A stretch of DNA of 64,000 nt from UBA1205 sp045598105 (GCA_045598105.1 JAZLLK010000088.1:1-64000), one strand, 5' to 3'. Positions 41,485 through 50,580 are shown, counted from the stretch's first letter. Numbers and translations: made by a program. Notes: generated by a model not told the origin, from the letters alone.

Positions 41485-41492
41485 TACTTTTG
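41485..41492 (+). promoter_or_regulatory. -7 promoter element (TACTTTTG) for the glycosyltransferase gene
   Basis: TACTTTTG followed by C matches TAnnTTTG, 17 bases upstream of the start. TTTG at 41465-41468 (16-base spacing) may be the -33 element. Confidence 0.68.
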
Positions 41493-41509
41493 CTTTAAAA
41501 AATATAGAA

Positions 41510-42730
41510 ATGGCTGTTAAACACGTATACATACTTATACCGGCTATGGATGAGGAAGCATATTTGCCTAATACACTGGCATGTATAATGCGTGAAAGTG
41601 TGTGTGTGCCTGTAAGGGTAATGGTGTGTGTGAATCAGCCCGATGACTGGTGGCAGCAAGCTGATAAGCTGGCCGTGTGTGAGTCTAACAGACGCACCAT
41701 GGCTTATGTACAGGCCACTTACGGAGGTTTGGTAGAGGTTACAGACTGTTCTTCACCCGGCAGGGGCTGGGCTGCTAACCGATGTGGGGTAGGCATGGCC
41801 AGGCGGCTATTGATGCGGCAGGCCTTACGTGAGGCGGAGCCCGATGATGTGCTTATAAGTATGGATGCCGATACCTGCTGGCAGCAGGGTTATGTGCAGG
41901 AGGTATGTGATAGGCTGGCACATAAGGCTGAAGCATTGTGCAGCCGGTATTATCACCCCATGAGTGGGGCACTCAGGCAGGACAGGGCCATGCTGAGGTA
42001 TGAAATATATATGCGAAGTTATTTAATTAATCAGCTGCGTATAGGGTCGCCGTATGCCTTTACGGCATTAGGTTCGGTAATAGCGTGTACGGCCGGCGCG
42101 GCCAAAAAGGTGGACGGCTTTGATACACAGGTGTCGGGTGAAGATTTCTATTTTTTGCAAAAGCTGGCCAAAAGCAGGCCTGTGGCTTTGTATAGTGAGC
42201 AGGTGGTATATCCGGCCAACAGGGTGTCACATAGGGTGCCGTATGGTACGGGGCCTGCCATAGCCAAAAATATGGAGGGGCATACGGAGGTGTATCCTGT
42301 ATTTTCTCCCTCGCATTTTGATGATATAAAACAGGTGTATGATATGCTTCCTTCCCTTATGGAGGCAGATGTGGAATGTAAATATTTGTATTTTTTAACA
42401 CAATTATTTAAAAATAATAATTTTTTAGCTCCTTTAAGACGTAATAGTAAAAGTATAACTCAGTTTAAAAAAGCGTTCCATCAAAAAGCGGATGCTTTGC
42501 GGGAATTTCAATATTTACGATGGTGTACGCAGCAGGAGGCGGGTGGTGATGAAGAACATTTGCTCCGGTTGTTGCAGCAGCATTATGCCACGCATGCCGG
42601 TGTACTGCCACCTGCAGGGTGGACTATGGAAGCCTTGCCTGTAGAGCGGCTTAATGCCATAAGGAATGAATTATATGTTATAGAGGATGAGCTAAGGAAG
42701 GAGAGTGATAGAAGAAATAATTATATATAA
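41510..42730 (+). CDS. glycosyltransferase family 2-like protein
   Basis: A 406-residue GT-A type protein. It begins YILIPAMDEEAYLPNTLAC (nucleotide-sugar binding start), has an SMDADT motif (about 122-127) as the metal-binding DxD, and then GEDFYFLQKLA, like the ED acid/base motif of GT2. The C-terminal 130 residues are extra helices. The sugar and acceptor are unknown. It has a clear promoter and is followed 7 bases later by an M16 peptidase gene. Confidence 0.78.
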   Translation: MAVKHVYILIPAMDEEAYLPNTLACIMRESVCVPVRVMVCVNQPDDWWQQADKLAVCESNRRTMAYVQATYGGLVEVTDCSSPGRGWAANRCGVGMARRLLMRQALREAEPDDVLISMDADTCWQQGYVQEVCDRLAHKAEALCSRYYHPMSGALRQDRAMLRYEIYMRSYLINQLRIGSPYAFTALGSVIACTAGAAKKVDGFDTQVSGEDFYFLQKLAKSRPVALYSEQVVYPANRVSHRVPYGTGPAIAKNMEGHTEVYPVFSPSHFDDIKQVYDMLPSLMEADVECKYLYFLTQLFKNNNFLAPLRRNSKSITQFKKAFHQKADALREFQYLRWCTQQEAGGDEEHLLRLLQQHYATHAGVLPPAGWTMEALPVERLNAIRNELYVIEDELRKESDRRNNYI

Positions 42731-42737
42731 TAATTAT

Positions 42738-43982
42738 ATGATAGAATTTGAAAAATATAAGTTAAACAACGGGCTTACCGTAATATTGCAGCCCGATAGT
42801 ACTACGCCCATGGCAGCGGTGAATGTATGTTATAATGTGGGTTCACGTGATGAGCGGGAGGAAAGAACCGGTTTTGCTCATTTATTTGAGCATTTAATGT
42901 TTGGCGGTTCAAGGAATGTACCCTCGTATGATGAGCTTTTGCAAAGGGTAGGTGGTGAAAACAATGCTTTTACCGGTGCCGATATTACCAATTACTATCT
43001 TACCTTGCCGGCGCAGAATGTGGAAACGGCTTTTTATTTGGAGTCGGACCGTATGAATGAGTTGGCCTTTGGGGAAAAGAGTTTTAATGTACAGCGTAAT
43101 GTGGTGGTGGAGGAGTTCAATCAGTCGTATTTGAATCAGCCGTATGGTGATGCCATGTTGCTGTTAAAGCCTTTGGCGTATAAGGTGCATCCGTACCGAT
43201 GGAACACCATAGGTATTACGCCTGAGCATGTAAAAAATGCCACCATGGAGGAGGTAAAGGAGTTTTTTTACACTTTTTACCGCCCTGATAATGCGGTGCT
43301 CACCGTGAGCGGGAATATACATGTGGAGGAGTGTAAAAAAATGATACATAAGTGGTTTTCTGATATTTCGGCCGGCAGCCCCTACCATCGTAACCTGCCA
43401 AAAGAGCCTATACAGCGTGAGGCACGCCTACAGCAGGTAGAAAGGGATGTGCCTTGTGATGCCTTGTACAAGGCATATAAAATGTGCAGGCGTAACTGTC
43501 CTGATTTTTACGCCACGGATTTGCTTTCAGATGTGCTCTCCAATGGTGATTCGGCACGGCTTACGCGGTATTTGGTGAATGAGCAGCATGTATTTACCTC
43601 GGTGAGTGCCTATGTAACGGGTACATTTGATGAAGGACTATTCATTATATCGGGATATGTAAATGAGGGCGTGAGTATGGAAGAAGCCGATAAGGCGGTG
43701 CAGGAACAGTTGCAGGCATTGTGCGAGCAGCCTGTAAGTGATTATGAACTGCAAAAGGTGAAGAATAAGGTGCAAACCGTGCTGGACTATGCAGAGTTGG
43801 CCGTACAGGATAAGGCCATGAATTTGTCCATATTTGAGGTAATGTCACAGGCTGAAGATGTTAACGCTGAAGATGAAAAGTATATGGGAGTAAGCAAGGA
43901 GAATATGCAAATGCTTGCAAAAGAAGTGTTTGATAACGAAAAATGCTCCACATTATATTATAAGGCACAAAAAAGTAAGTAG
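42738..43982 (+). CDS. M16 family zinc peptidase (insulinase-like)
   Basis: A 414-residue peptidase. The inverted zinc motif HxxEH is HLFEH at 48-52, and the downstream Glu is in VVEEFNQSYLNQPYG. The C-terminal half is the inactive M16 partner domain, with PYHRNLPKEP and SDVLSNGDSARLTRYLV. The start MIEFEKYKLN at 42738 is preferred, as it follows directly after the upstream stop. No signal peptide is seen, so it may be cytoplasmic, like processing-type M16B proteases. It is co-transcribed with the glycosyltransferase gene. Confidence 0.9.
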   Translation: MIEFEKYKLNNGLTVILQPDSTTPMAAVNVCYNVGSRDEREERTGFAHLFEHLMFGGSRNVPSYDELLQRVGGENNAFTGADITNYYLTLPAQNVETAFYLESDRMNELAFGEKSFNVQRNVVVEEFNQSYLNQPYGDAMLLLKPLAYKVHPYRWNTIGITPEHVKNATMEEVKEFFYTFYRPDNAVLTVSGNIHVEECKKMIHKWFSDISAGSPYHRNLPKEPIQREARLQQVERDVPCDALYKAYKMCRRNCPDFYATDLLSDVLSNGDSARLTRYLVNEQHVFTSVSAYVTGTFDEGLFIISGYVNEGVSMEEADKAVQEQLQALCEQPVSDYELQKVKNKVQTVLDYAELAVQDKAMNLSIFEVMSQAEDVNAEDEKYMGVSKENMQMLAKEVFDNEKCSTLYYKAQKSK

Positions 43983-43998
43983 TATGAAAAAAAATTAG

Positions 43999-44006
43999 TA
44001 CTTTTG
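43999..44006 (+). promoter_or_regulatory. -7 promoter element (TACTTTTG)
   Basis: TACTTTTG followed by CA, 33 bases upstream of the barrel gene at 44040, matches TAnnTTTG. Confidence 0.68.
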
Positions 44007-44039
44007 CAATTTTGAGTCATTAATTAAACAAGTCGATAT

Positions 44040-44771
44040 ATGAAAAAGAAAATAGTATTATTAGCCGGTATAGCCTTATTGTGGGCAGGTAATGTGGCGT
44101 ATGCACAGTTTTCCATTAAAGCAGGCGGATGTTTGCCTTTTGTGGGTGAAAATTTCAGCAGTTATGCCAATGATTTTAAGCAGGAGCAAATAGGAGTGTA
44201 TGCAGGGCTGGAAGGTAACATACATGTGTGGGATCACAAGCGTGAACATACTGACCATTCCATAGGTATTACCCTGAATGCAGATTATATGTGGAATACT
44301 TGGAATACCGCCTATAGGCAAAAAATATCCGATAAGTACACCGCATTATATACTAATGCCAATGTGAGTTATGTACATTATATGAATATACCCGTAATGA
44401 TAGGCCTACGATATAAAATGCAGGCTTCCAATCACTCGGTAGGTATGTCAATAGATGCAGCCGTGGGCTGTGACCTGCTGTACCGCACTCCGCTCAAGGT
44501 GGGGTATAAGCTTGCAGGAAAAGATATGCAGTATAAGAAAGAATACAACCTGTCCTATGGAGTGGCTGCCCGTGCGGGTATATGCTTATTGGCAGGGGAT
44601 CATTTTTGTGTAGGTGTGCATTATCATTTGTTACATATAAGTAATAACAGCGGTGTAACCTCGCTGTCAAAAATGCCTTCAGGTGAAGAAGTGGAGTACA
44701 ATGAGTGGACAAATGATAATGTAAAACTGTTTTCACACACATTCGGCTTTTCAATAGGTGTAATATTTTAG
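44040..44771 (+). CDS. outer membrane beta-barrel protein
   Basis: A 243-residue protein with a signal peptide (1-22, ending AYAQ). The remainder is alternating hydrophobic strands ending in a C-terminal Phe (FGFSIGVIF), as in small eight-stranded outer membrane barrels. Stretches such as VSYVHYMNIPVMIGLRYKM are typical of the porin-family-like proteins of Bacteroidota. No specific function is recognised. It is a single gene with its own promoter and terminator. Confidence 0.72.
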   Translation: MKKKIVLLAGIALLWAGNVAYAQFSIKAGGCLPFVGENFSSYANDFKQEQIGVYAGLEGNIHVWDHKREHTDHSIGITLNADYMWNTWNTAYRQKISDKYTALYTNANVSYVHYMNIPVMIGLRYKMQASNHSVGMSIDAAVGCDLLYRTPLKVGYKLAGKDMQYKKEYNLSYGVAARAGICLLAGDHFCVGVHYHLLHISNNSGVTSLSKMPSGEEVEYNEWTNDNVKLFSHTFGFSIGVIF

Positions 44772-44807
44772 TAAACAGGTGTTTATGATAAATAACACTT
44801 TGCAATG

Positions 44808-44850
44808 TTTAATCACATAAAAAAACATTCGTTTTTTTTATGTGATTAAA
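44808..44850 (+). terminator. Rho-independent terminator after the barrel gene
   Basis: A long near-perfect stem (core TTAATCACATAAAAAAAC / GTTTTTTTTATGTGATTAA with loop ATTC), then further Ts at 44852-44858. Confidence 0.78.
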
Positions 44851-44877
44851 GTTTTTTTAGGGTTATAACATATACAC

Positions 44878-45345
44878 ATGAAACGATTAATATATTTAAG
44901 TATAGCAATAATATTGCTAATGGTAACCGGCTGTAAAAAGCAGGTGAAAAGCGTAAACGTAACACCCGCAACTTTAGCCTTAAAGGTGTGGTAAATGTGT
45001 TGTTTACAGGCTGTTGTAATGCCCGATAAGTCGCCTTAGGAGGTAACAAGTATAAGTAATGGCATGACCGTGACAGAAACAAATGTTATGGGCAATGTAA
45101 AGGCATTAGCCGGAGGCGAGTATGAAATATATGCCTGTGCCGATGTATTTAAGGCTGTATGTAAGGTAAGGGTGGAGGCAGCCGGGCCCGGAGATGGTAT
45201 CGGTGCCACCACAGGCAACCTTCGTGTGGTACGCGGCGACAGCCGGAAAAATGATGAAACCTATAGCCGCATCACCGCCCGATACGGTTGCAGTGCTAAT
45301 GCCGGTTATGACTGCAACGGGCTTCGTTTGGTGCAGGAACCCTAA
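44878..45345 (+). pseudogene. decayed lipoprotein with Big_2 domain and FGE-sulfatase (SUMF1) C-terminus
   Basis: A start at 44878 gives a 38-residue lipoprotein signal (lipobox VTGC) that enters a Big_2 immunoglobulin-like start (VKSVNVTPATLALKV) and stops at 44994. After a 70-base gap with frameshifts and stops, the frame from 45064 to 45345 resumes the Big_2 end (VKALAGGEYEIYACAD ... KVRVE). It then continues directly as the last part of a formylglycine-generating-enzyme domain: LRVVRGDSRKNDETYSR and NGLRLVQEP. The body of that domain is missing. This is a deletion-plus-frameshift remnant of a secreted SUMF1-like lipoprotein gene, not a functional gene. Confidence 0.72.
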
Positions 45346-45533
45346 TAAATATAGTGAAACAGTCTATGTGGTATAGCTCTAATATATATCCGCTACGCAG
45401 GTGTCGGATATTTTTTTTGCCCGCAAGGGTAATTGTATATGTAAAAGGTATGCCCTTTCATACGGGTAGGAATGAGCAGTGTCTTTTATTTTTTTTGCCG
45501 CCATTGGCGGTAAAAAATTATGATTATGTAAAA

Positions 45534-47993
45534 TTAGAGTTGTTTTTTGCAATTTTCTATCATAAAATGCAGCCGGTTGAACACATTGGCTTCAGAGGTG
45601 CTGCTGTCAAAATCGAGGAATAGCAGATTCATGTGTGGGTACACCTGTTTAATGCGTTTTTCCACGCCTTTGGATATAATATGGTTGGCTATACAGCCAA
45701 AGGGTTGCAGGCTCACCACATTGTGTATGCCGTGTTCGGCCAGGTTGCATATTTCACCGGGCAGGTCCCAGCCTTCGCCAAAGTCGGCGGCCATGTTAAT
45801 GATACGTTCGGCCAATCGGGCGTCAGTGAATATATCGGTAAACTTGCGGTAGAAAGGGAAGGCTTGGCAGGCGCGGTCGTAGGCACGCATTACCGAGCGA
45901 AGGTAGGCATAGAAGGCATCGGTAATGATAACAGGTGTGTGTTCCTGTTTAATATGGAGTTTGCGATTAATATGATTGTTTACAAATGAGGTGGAGAAGA
46001 AGTTGATAATGGAAGGAGGCACTACTTCCACTCCGTGGTCCATAAGCCACCGGCTTACGTATTTATTGCTAAATCCGTTGTATTTTACGTATATTTCGCC
46101 CACCACACCTATTACGGGTATTTTTTTATCGGTACGGGTGTGCAGGGCAAATTCTTTGGCGGCCTGTTTTATAAGGGGCAGCAGCTGTTTACCGCGGTTA
46201 GCTTCTATGAAGGGGAGGGCTGCCCGGGTGTATTTATCACGCAGGGAGGCGGCTATGCCCTGTTCGGTTTCTCTTACTAAGGCAGCGTGGTAAAGTTTGT
46301 TAATACAGTCGGCATACAGCATGGTATGTATAATTACACCGGCCATGTGTTTCCAGTTTACGGTGAATCCGGGTTGGCAGGCGTTAATGCCTGTGCCGGT
46401 GGCCAGTGAAATTACGGGTATATTACTGTATCCTGCTGACACCATGGCGTTTTTAATAAGGGCGTAGTAGTTGGAGGCACGGCATTGACCGCCTGTTTGG
46501 GTAATGATGACGGCGGTATTTTGCAGGTCGTATTTTCCGCTTTGCAGGGCATTCATTATGCTGCCCACCACTATGGTAGCGGGGTAGCATATATCATTGT
46601 TGGCATATTTGAGTCCTGTTTCGGCGGCCTGTTGGTTGCCGGTAGGCAGGCATACCACGTGGTAGCCCATACATTTGAACACGGAGGCTACAAATTCGGA
46701 GTAGCCTTCGGCAAAATAGGGGGCTATGATGGTACGTTTACGGTCTTCGGCTTCAAAGGTCTTGGTGGTGATATAGGGCTTGGCGGGGGCGGAGGAAATA
46801 AAGTTTTCCTTACACGATTCCACCAAGGAGCGTATGCGAAGGCGGAGGGAGCCTATATTGTTCACGTCGTCTATTTTGAGTGTGGTGAGGTTTTTGCCAT
46901 AGCGTTGGAGTATGGCGTTTACTTCATCAAGTATAAAGGCGTCGGGGCCGCAGCCAAAGGAGGTGAGTTCTACCATTTGCAGGTGGGGGTGGGGGTAGTT
47001 GCCGGCAAAGTAGGCGGCTTTGAATATTCTGTTAGGGTAGGCCCATTGGCTCACGGCGTTAAGTTCGTCATACACGGGGGTGCCGGTCATGGAGGCTACG
47101 TGTTCGGTAATCACGTCTATGCCCATGTCGGCTATGGATTGTGATATTTTATGTTCTATAAGCGGGTCGGTATGATAGGGCCTGGCGGCCAAAAGTATAA
47201 CCATGCGGTTGTCTTCACGGGCACGGTTCAGTATTTCTTCCGCTCTGCGGGTAAGGGTAAACAGGTATTCGTTTTGGGCATGTATGGCCTGTTGTACGGC
47301 CTGAATGGCTTTATTTTTTTTAATGCCCAGGGTGGCCAAATAGCTGACGCATGCTTTTTGCAGCATGTGTTCATCATTGAAGGCTATTACGGGGGCGTCA
47401 ACAGGGATGTGGTGTTTGGCAAGCGGGTTCATGGAGCTTTTAATTACGTCGCTATAGCCTGATACTATGGGGCAGTTGAAGCTGTTTTGGGCTTGCGGGT
47501 CTTCTTTACGCTCGTACACCACCCACGGGTAGAATATACGTTCTACGCGGCGGCTTATGAGGTCGTTAATGTGGCCGTGCATAAGTTTGGCCGGAAAGCA
47601 TATATTGTCGGCCATAATGGAGCGGAGGCCGGTTTGGTACATTTGATTGGAGGAGGTACCTGACAGCTCCACTTTGCATCCGCAGGCGGTGAACAGGGTG
47701 TGCCAAAAGGGGTAGTTTTCGTATATGCCCAGTGCCCGCGGCATGCCTATTACGGGGCCGGAGTTATTGCTTTTTCGTTGGAACAGAAGTCGGTATTTTT
47801 CGGTGAACATGTTGGTGCCCTTGTGTAGCACTTCGCTATGGTTGGTGTATATTTTTTCGCAGTTATTGCCCGAAAAATATTCATTGCCGTTGGCAAAAGT
47901 GAACTTACGTACGGTGCAGTGGTTGTCGCAGCCGGGGCAGGTTTCAAATGCGGACTGATATTGGTTGGCATTTACTATATCGGTAAGGTTCAT
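45534..47993 (-). CDS. acyl-CoA dehydratase activase-related protein (DUF2229 plus HgdB-like)
   Basis: An 819-residue protein. It opens with a four-Cys cluster, CPGCDNHC then NNC (about 19-50), a likely iron-sulfur or zinc site. Next is DUF2229 (IGMPRALGIYENYPFW, DNICFPAKLMHGHIND), then HgdB-like dehydratase-subunit folds with conserved Cys (ELTSFGCGPDAFI, NNDICYPATIVVG, TQTGGQCRASNYY, LQPFGCIANHI). In many relatives this half is fused to two activase domains in one chain of about 1400 residues; here it is a separate gene 28 bases after the activase. Known for the family: ATP-driven electron transfer to 2-hydroxyacyl-CoA dehydratases or benzoyl-CoA-type reductases. The true substrate is unknown. 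Confidence 0.85.
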   Translation of the reverse strand: MNLTDIVNANQYQSAFETCPGCDNHCTVRKFTFANGNEYFSGNNCEKIYTNHSEVLHKGTNMFTEKYRLLFQRKSNNSGPVIGMPRALGIYENYPFWHTLFTACGCKVELSGTSSNQMYQTGLRSIMADNICFPAKLMHGHINDLISRRVERIFYPWVVYERKEDPQAQNSFNCPIVSGYSDVIKSSMNPLAKHHIPVDAPVIAFNDEHMLQKACVSYLATLGIKKNKAIQAVQQAIHAQNEYLFTLTRRAEEILNRAREDNRMVILLAARPYHTDPLIEHKISQSIADMGIDVITEHVASMTGTPVYDELNAVSQWAYPNRIFKAAYFAGNYPHPHLQMVELTSFGCGPDAFILDEVNAILQRYGKNLTTLKIDDVNNIGSLRLRIRSLVESCKENFISSAPAKPYITTKTFEAEDRKRTIIAPYFAEGYSEFVASVFKCMGYHVVCLPTGNQQAAETGLKYANNDICYPATIVVGSIMNALQSGKYDLQNTAVIITQTGGQCRASNYYALIKNAMVSAGYSNIPVISLATGTGINACQPGFTVNWKHMAGVIIHTMLYADCINKLYHAALVRETEQGIAASLRDKYTRAALPFIEANRGKQLLPLIKQAAKEFALHTRTDKKIPVIGVVGEIYVKYNGFSNKYVSRWLMDHGVEVVPPSIINFFSTSFVNNHINRKLHIKQEHTPVIITDAFYAYLRSVMRAYDRACQAFPFYRKFTDIFTDARLAERIINMAADFGEGWDLPGEICNLAEHGIHNVVSLQPFGCIANHIISKGVEKRIKQVYPHMNLLFLDFDSSTSEANVFNRLHFMIENCKKQL

Positions 47994-48021
47994 AACGGGT
48001 ATATTTTTATGGCGTAAGGCT

Positions 48022-49809
48022 TTAGTTTTGATTATATTTTTTCATGGCGTGCAGGGCGGCACCGTAGGCGCCCATCAGTTCAGGCATGTCGGAGAATTTT
48101 ACCTTGCAGCCGGTCATTATTTCCAGTGCACGCACTACGCTGTGGTTACGGAAGGTGCCTCCCTGCACCACTATATGTTGGCCCAGTTCTGATATATTTT
48201 TCAGCTTAAGCACCTTAAACAGGCAGTTTTTTACCACCGAGTAGCTGAAGCCTGCGGCTATATCTTCTACGGCGGCGCCTTCACGCATGGCTTGTTTTAC
48301 TTTAGAGTTCATAAATACGGTGCAGCGGGTGCCCAGGTCGCAGGGGTGCAAGGCGGTGCATGACAGCTTTGCAAAGTCGGCTACGGCGTAGCCGAGCATA
48401 TTGGCAAATGTTTCTATGAACGAGCCGCAGCCCGAGGAGCAGGCTTCGTTTATTTCTATGCGACGTATGGAGCCGTTTTCCACAAATATGGCCTTCATGT
48501 CCTGTCCGCCTATGTCCAGTACAAACGATACCTGTGGTTCTACCTGTTTGGCTGCCGAAAAGTGGGCCATGGTTTCCACTATGCCGTAGGGAAGGTTAAA
48601 GGCGGTTTTGAGCAAATTTTCGCCGTAGCCTGTAACGCAGGCGGAGGCTATATTCACGTTTTGCGGGTGCAGGGTGCTTTCGTGCATGTGATGCATGGCC
48701 GTGCTAAAGGCCTTAAAGCTGTCACCACAATTACGCAAATAGTCGGAATATACCACCTGTCCCATGCTGTTTAGCAGTATGATTTTGGTGGTGGTGGAGC
48801 CGCTGTCCACGCCTAAAAAGTAGTCTGCAGGGCTTTGTGTGTTAAATTCGGCTTTAGGCAGGTTATAGCATTGCTTGTGAGCCAGCCATCGGTCATATTC
48901 TTCGGTGGAGGCAAACAGGCAGTGCAGCCTGTGGGTAAAGTCGGCAGGAGTGCTGTTATGCCCGCATGTAAGGGTATATATTATCTCCATGAGCGGCAGG
49001 GGTTCTTTGTTACTTTGCTGTGCCAGCAGGGCACAGCCGGTGGCCGGTATCAGCTGGGCATGAGGCGGCAGCAGGCAGTCGGCTTCCTGTATGTTGAGCA
49101 CGCGTATAAAATGTTTTTTCAGCTCCGGCAAAAAGGCGAAGGGACCACCGCACAGAAATACCTTAGGAATAATATCCATGCCCCGTGCCAGCGAGGCAGT
49201 TACCTGCATGGCCACGGCATTGAATACCGAGGCGGCTATGTCGGCACGGCTCACATTGCGGGCTATGAGGTTTTGTATGTCGGTTTTGGAGAATACACCA
49301 CAGCGGGAGGCTATGGGGTATATGGTGTGGGCACCGGCAGCCAGGCTATTGAGCTCATGGGTGCTTATGCCCAGCAGGGCGGCAGTTTGGTCTATGAAAG
49401 CCCCTGTGCCGCCGGCACAACTGCCGTTCATGCGTATGTCGGGAATTTTTCCGGACTCAAAAAATATCATTTTGCTGTCCTCACCGCCCATGTCTATGAA
49501 GGTGTGCACGTCGGAATAGAGCGTTTTTACCGTTTCGGCAGCAGCTACCACCTCCTGCACAAATTCCAAATTATATTGTTCGGCATAGCCCATGCCCACC
49601 GAGCCGGTAATCACCAATTTCAGCTTGCATTTGCCCAAAGCGAAGTATAGCTTGGTGGCTATGAGGTAGCCCGTGTGGCGTATGTTGGCATTGTGCCGCA
49701 CGTAGTCGGAGAATATAATGTGCTGCTTATTATCGGTAACGCACACTTTGAGTGTGGTGGAGCCTATGTCTATGCCTATATTATAAACCGGTAATGTGTT
49801 AGTTATCAT
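48022..49809 (-). CDS. double BadF/BadG/BcrA/BcrD activase (two ASKHA domains)
   Basis: A 595-residue protein made of two activase modules. Module 1 (about 1-260) has GIDIGSTTLKVCV, FIDMGGEDSKMIFF, GSCAGGTGAF and SRCGVFSKTD. Module 2 (about 315-595) has GVDSGSTTTKIILL, DIGGQDMKAIF, ACSSGCGSF and TRCTVFMNSK. Each keeps the Cys pair that binds a shared [4Fe-4S] cluster in HgdC-type activases, so the two modules could form the cluster within one chain. The family uses ATP to inject a high-energy electron into a radical acyl-CoA dehydratase. It overlaps the TetR gene by 11 bases. Confidence 0.9.
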   Translation of the reverse strand: MITNTLPVYNIGIDIGSTTLKVCVTDNKQHIIFSDYVRHNANIRHTGYLIATKLYFALGKCKLKLVITGSVGMGYAEQYNLEFVQEVVAAAETVKTLYSDVHTFIDMGGEDSKMIFFESGKIPDIRMNGSCAGGTGAFIDQTAALLGISTHELNSLAAGAHTIYPIASRCGVFSKTDIQNLIARNVSRADIAASVFNAVAMQVTASLARGMDIIPKVFLCGGPFAFLPELKKHFIRVLNIQEADCLLPPHAQLIPATGCALLAQQSNKEPLPLMEIIYTLTCGHNSTPADFTHRLHCLFASTEEYDRWLAHKQCYNLPKAEFNTQSPADYFLGVDSGSTTTKIILLNSMGQVVYSDYLRNCGDSFKAFSTAMHHMHESTLHPQNVNIASACVTGYGENLLKTAFNLPYGIVETMAHFSAAKQVEPQVSFVLDIGGQDMKAIFVENGSIRRIEINEACSSGCGSFIETFANMLGYAVADFAKLSCTALHPCDLGTRCTVFMNSKVKQAMREGAAVEDIAAGFSYSVVKNCLFKVLKLKNISELGQHIVVQGGTFRNHSVVRALEIMTGCKVKFSDMPELMGAYGAALHAMKKYNQN

Positions 49810-50440
49810 GGTGTGGTGCTGTGCTTATAAGGTTAAGTATGGTTCTTACATTTTCAGTTTTACGCTGGGCTAAAAATTTTTTGTAAGCCTCTTGTGATAT
49901 GGCGTTGAGATTTTTTACCATCGGTATGCCTATGTAGGCAAATACATTGAGACACAGTATATCATATATGAGGTTTTGAGCGCTTATGTAACGAATGCGT
50001 CCTGCTTGGGCTTCCCGCTGAATACCGGTTTCCAATGCGGATAGTATTTGCTCATAGTAAGGAAAGAGCAAATCTATGGTGTGGTGTATGTTGCTGTGGT
50101 TATTAATAATTTCGCTTACTATAAAATAGGGTAGCTTAGGGTGAGCGGCCATAAGGTCAAAGTGGGTTTCTATGCCGAAGGTAATCTTTTGGGTAAGGGG
50201 CATGTCTTCATTGAGCAGAAAGGACAACGAGTTCATAAACAGCTGTGCGTAATGCTCAAATACCTTTACAAACAAATTGTCTTTAGTGCGAAAGTAGTAG
50301 TGCAACATGGCGTGGGTAACGCCTGCCTGACGGGCTATTTCGGTGGTAGTAGCCATTTGGTAGCCTTTGTCCAAAAATATTTCTTTGGCTGCCATGAGTA
50401 TGGCTTTTTCGGTATTGTTGTCTTTGCTTTTTACCTGCAT
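49799..50440 (-). CDS. TetR/AcrR family transcriptional regulator
   Basis: A 213-residue regulator. The start MQVKSKDNNT at 50440 is chosen; the longer frame runs through the operator and promoter. The N-terminal HTH is ILMAAKEIFLDKGYQMATTT through EIARQAGVTHAMLHYYFRTK. The C-terminal ligand domain is not specific enough to name the inducer. It is the first gene of an operon with the activase genes, and its promoter region carries two tandem perfect palindromes (50462-50486), so it very likely represses its own operon. An acyl-CoA ligand would fit the neighbours but is inference. Confidence 0.92.
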   Translation of the reverse strand: MQVKSKDNNTEKAILMAAKEIFLDKGYQMATTTEIARQAGVTHAMLHYYFRTKDNLFVKVFEHYAQLFMNSLSFLLNEDMPLTQKITFGIETHFDLMAAHPKLPYFIVSEIINNHSNIHHTIDLLFPYYEQILSALETGIQREAQAGRIRYISAQNLIYDILCLNVFAYIGIPMVKNLNAISQEAYKKFLAQRKTENVRTILNLISTAPHHDN

Positions 50441-50459
50441 AATGTTATGTATTAGTGTG

Positions 50460-50488
50460 TTAACAATATTGTTTAACAATATTGTTAA
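50460..50488. promoter_or_regulatory. tandem palindromic operator, probably for the adjacent TetR regulator
   Basis: AACAATATTGTT occurs twice (50462-50473 and 50475-50486), each a perfect 12-bp palindrome, with centres 13 bases apart; the whole 29 bases are also palindromic. It lies between the promoter element (50496-50503, minus strand) and the start codon at 50440, covering the expected transcription start. That is where a TetR repressor would block its own transcription. Confidence 0.82.
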
Positions 50489-50495
50489 TAAAACG

Positions 50496-50503
50496 CAAAG
50501 GTA
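50496..50503 (-). promoter_or_regulatory. -7 promoter element (TACCTTTG) for the TetR-activase operon
   Basis: TACCTTTG on the minus strand, 55 bases upstream of the TetR start, directly beside the tandem operator. Confidence 0.75.
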
Positions 50504-50580
50504 ACATTTTTTTTTCAATGTGTGGAAAGTATAATGTGTAAGGGTTACACATGTTGCGTTCCCTGTGTCGCCGTGAAAAA

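Noticed and set aside
45487..45521. hairpin GCCGCC/GGCGG(T) after the dehydratase gene
   Set aside because: It has A/T pairs around a short stem but no T-tract beyond the stem on either strand; not called as a terminator.
47994..48021. frameshift joining the two activase genes into one protein
   Set aside because: Both proteins have natural starts and ends, a 28-base gap and their own coding sense; a split is more likely than an error, though reads should be checked.
48835..49650. 271-residue open frame on the plus strand
   Set aside because: It is antisense to the activase gene, in a phase rich in glycine and tyrosine typical of shadow frames, and has no recognised domain.
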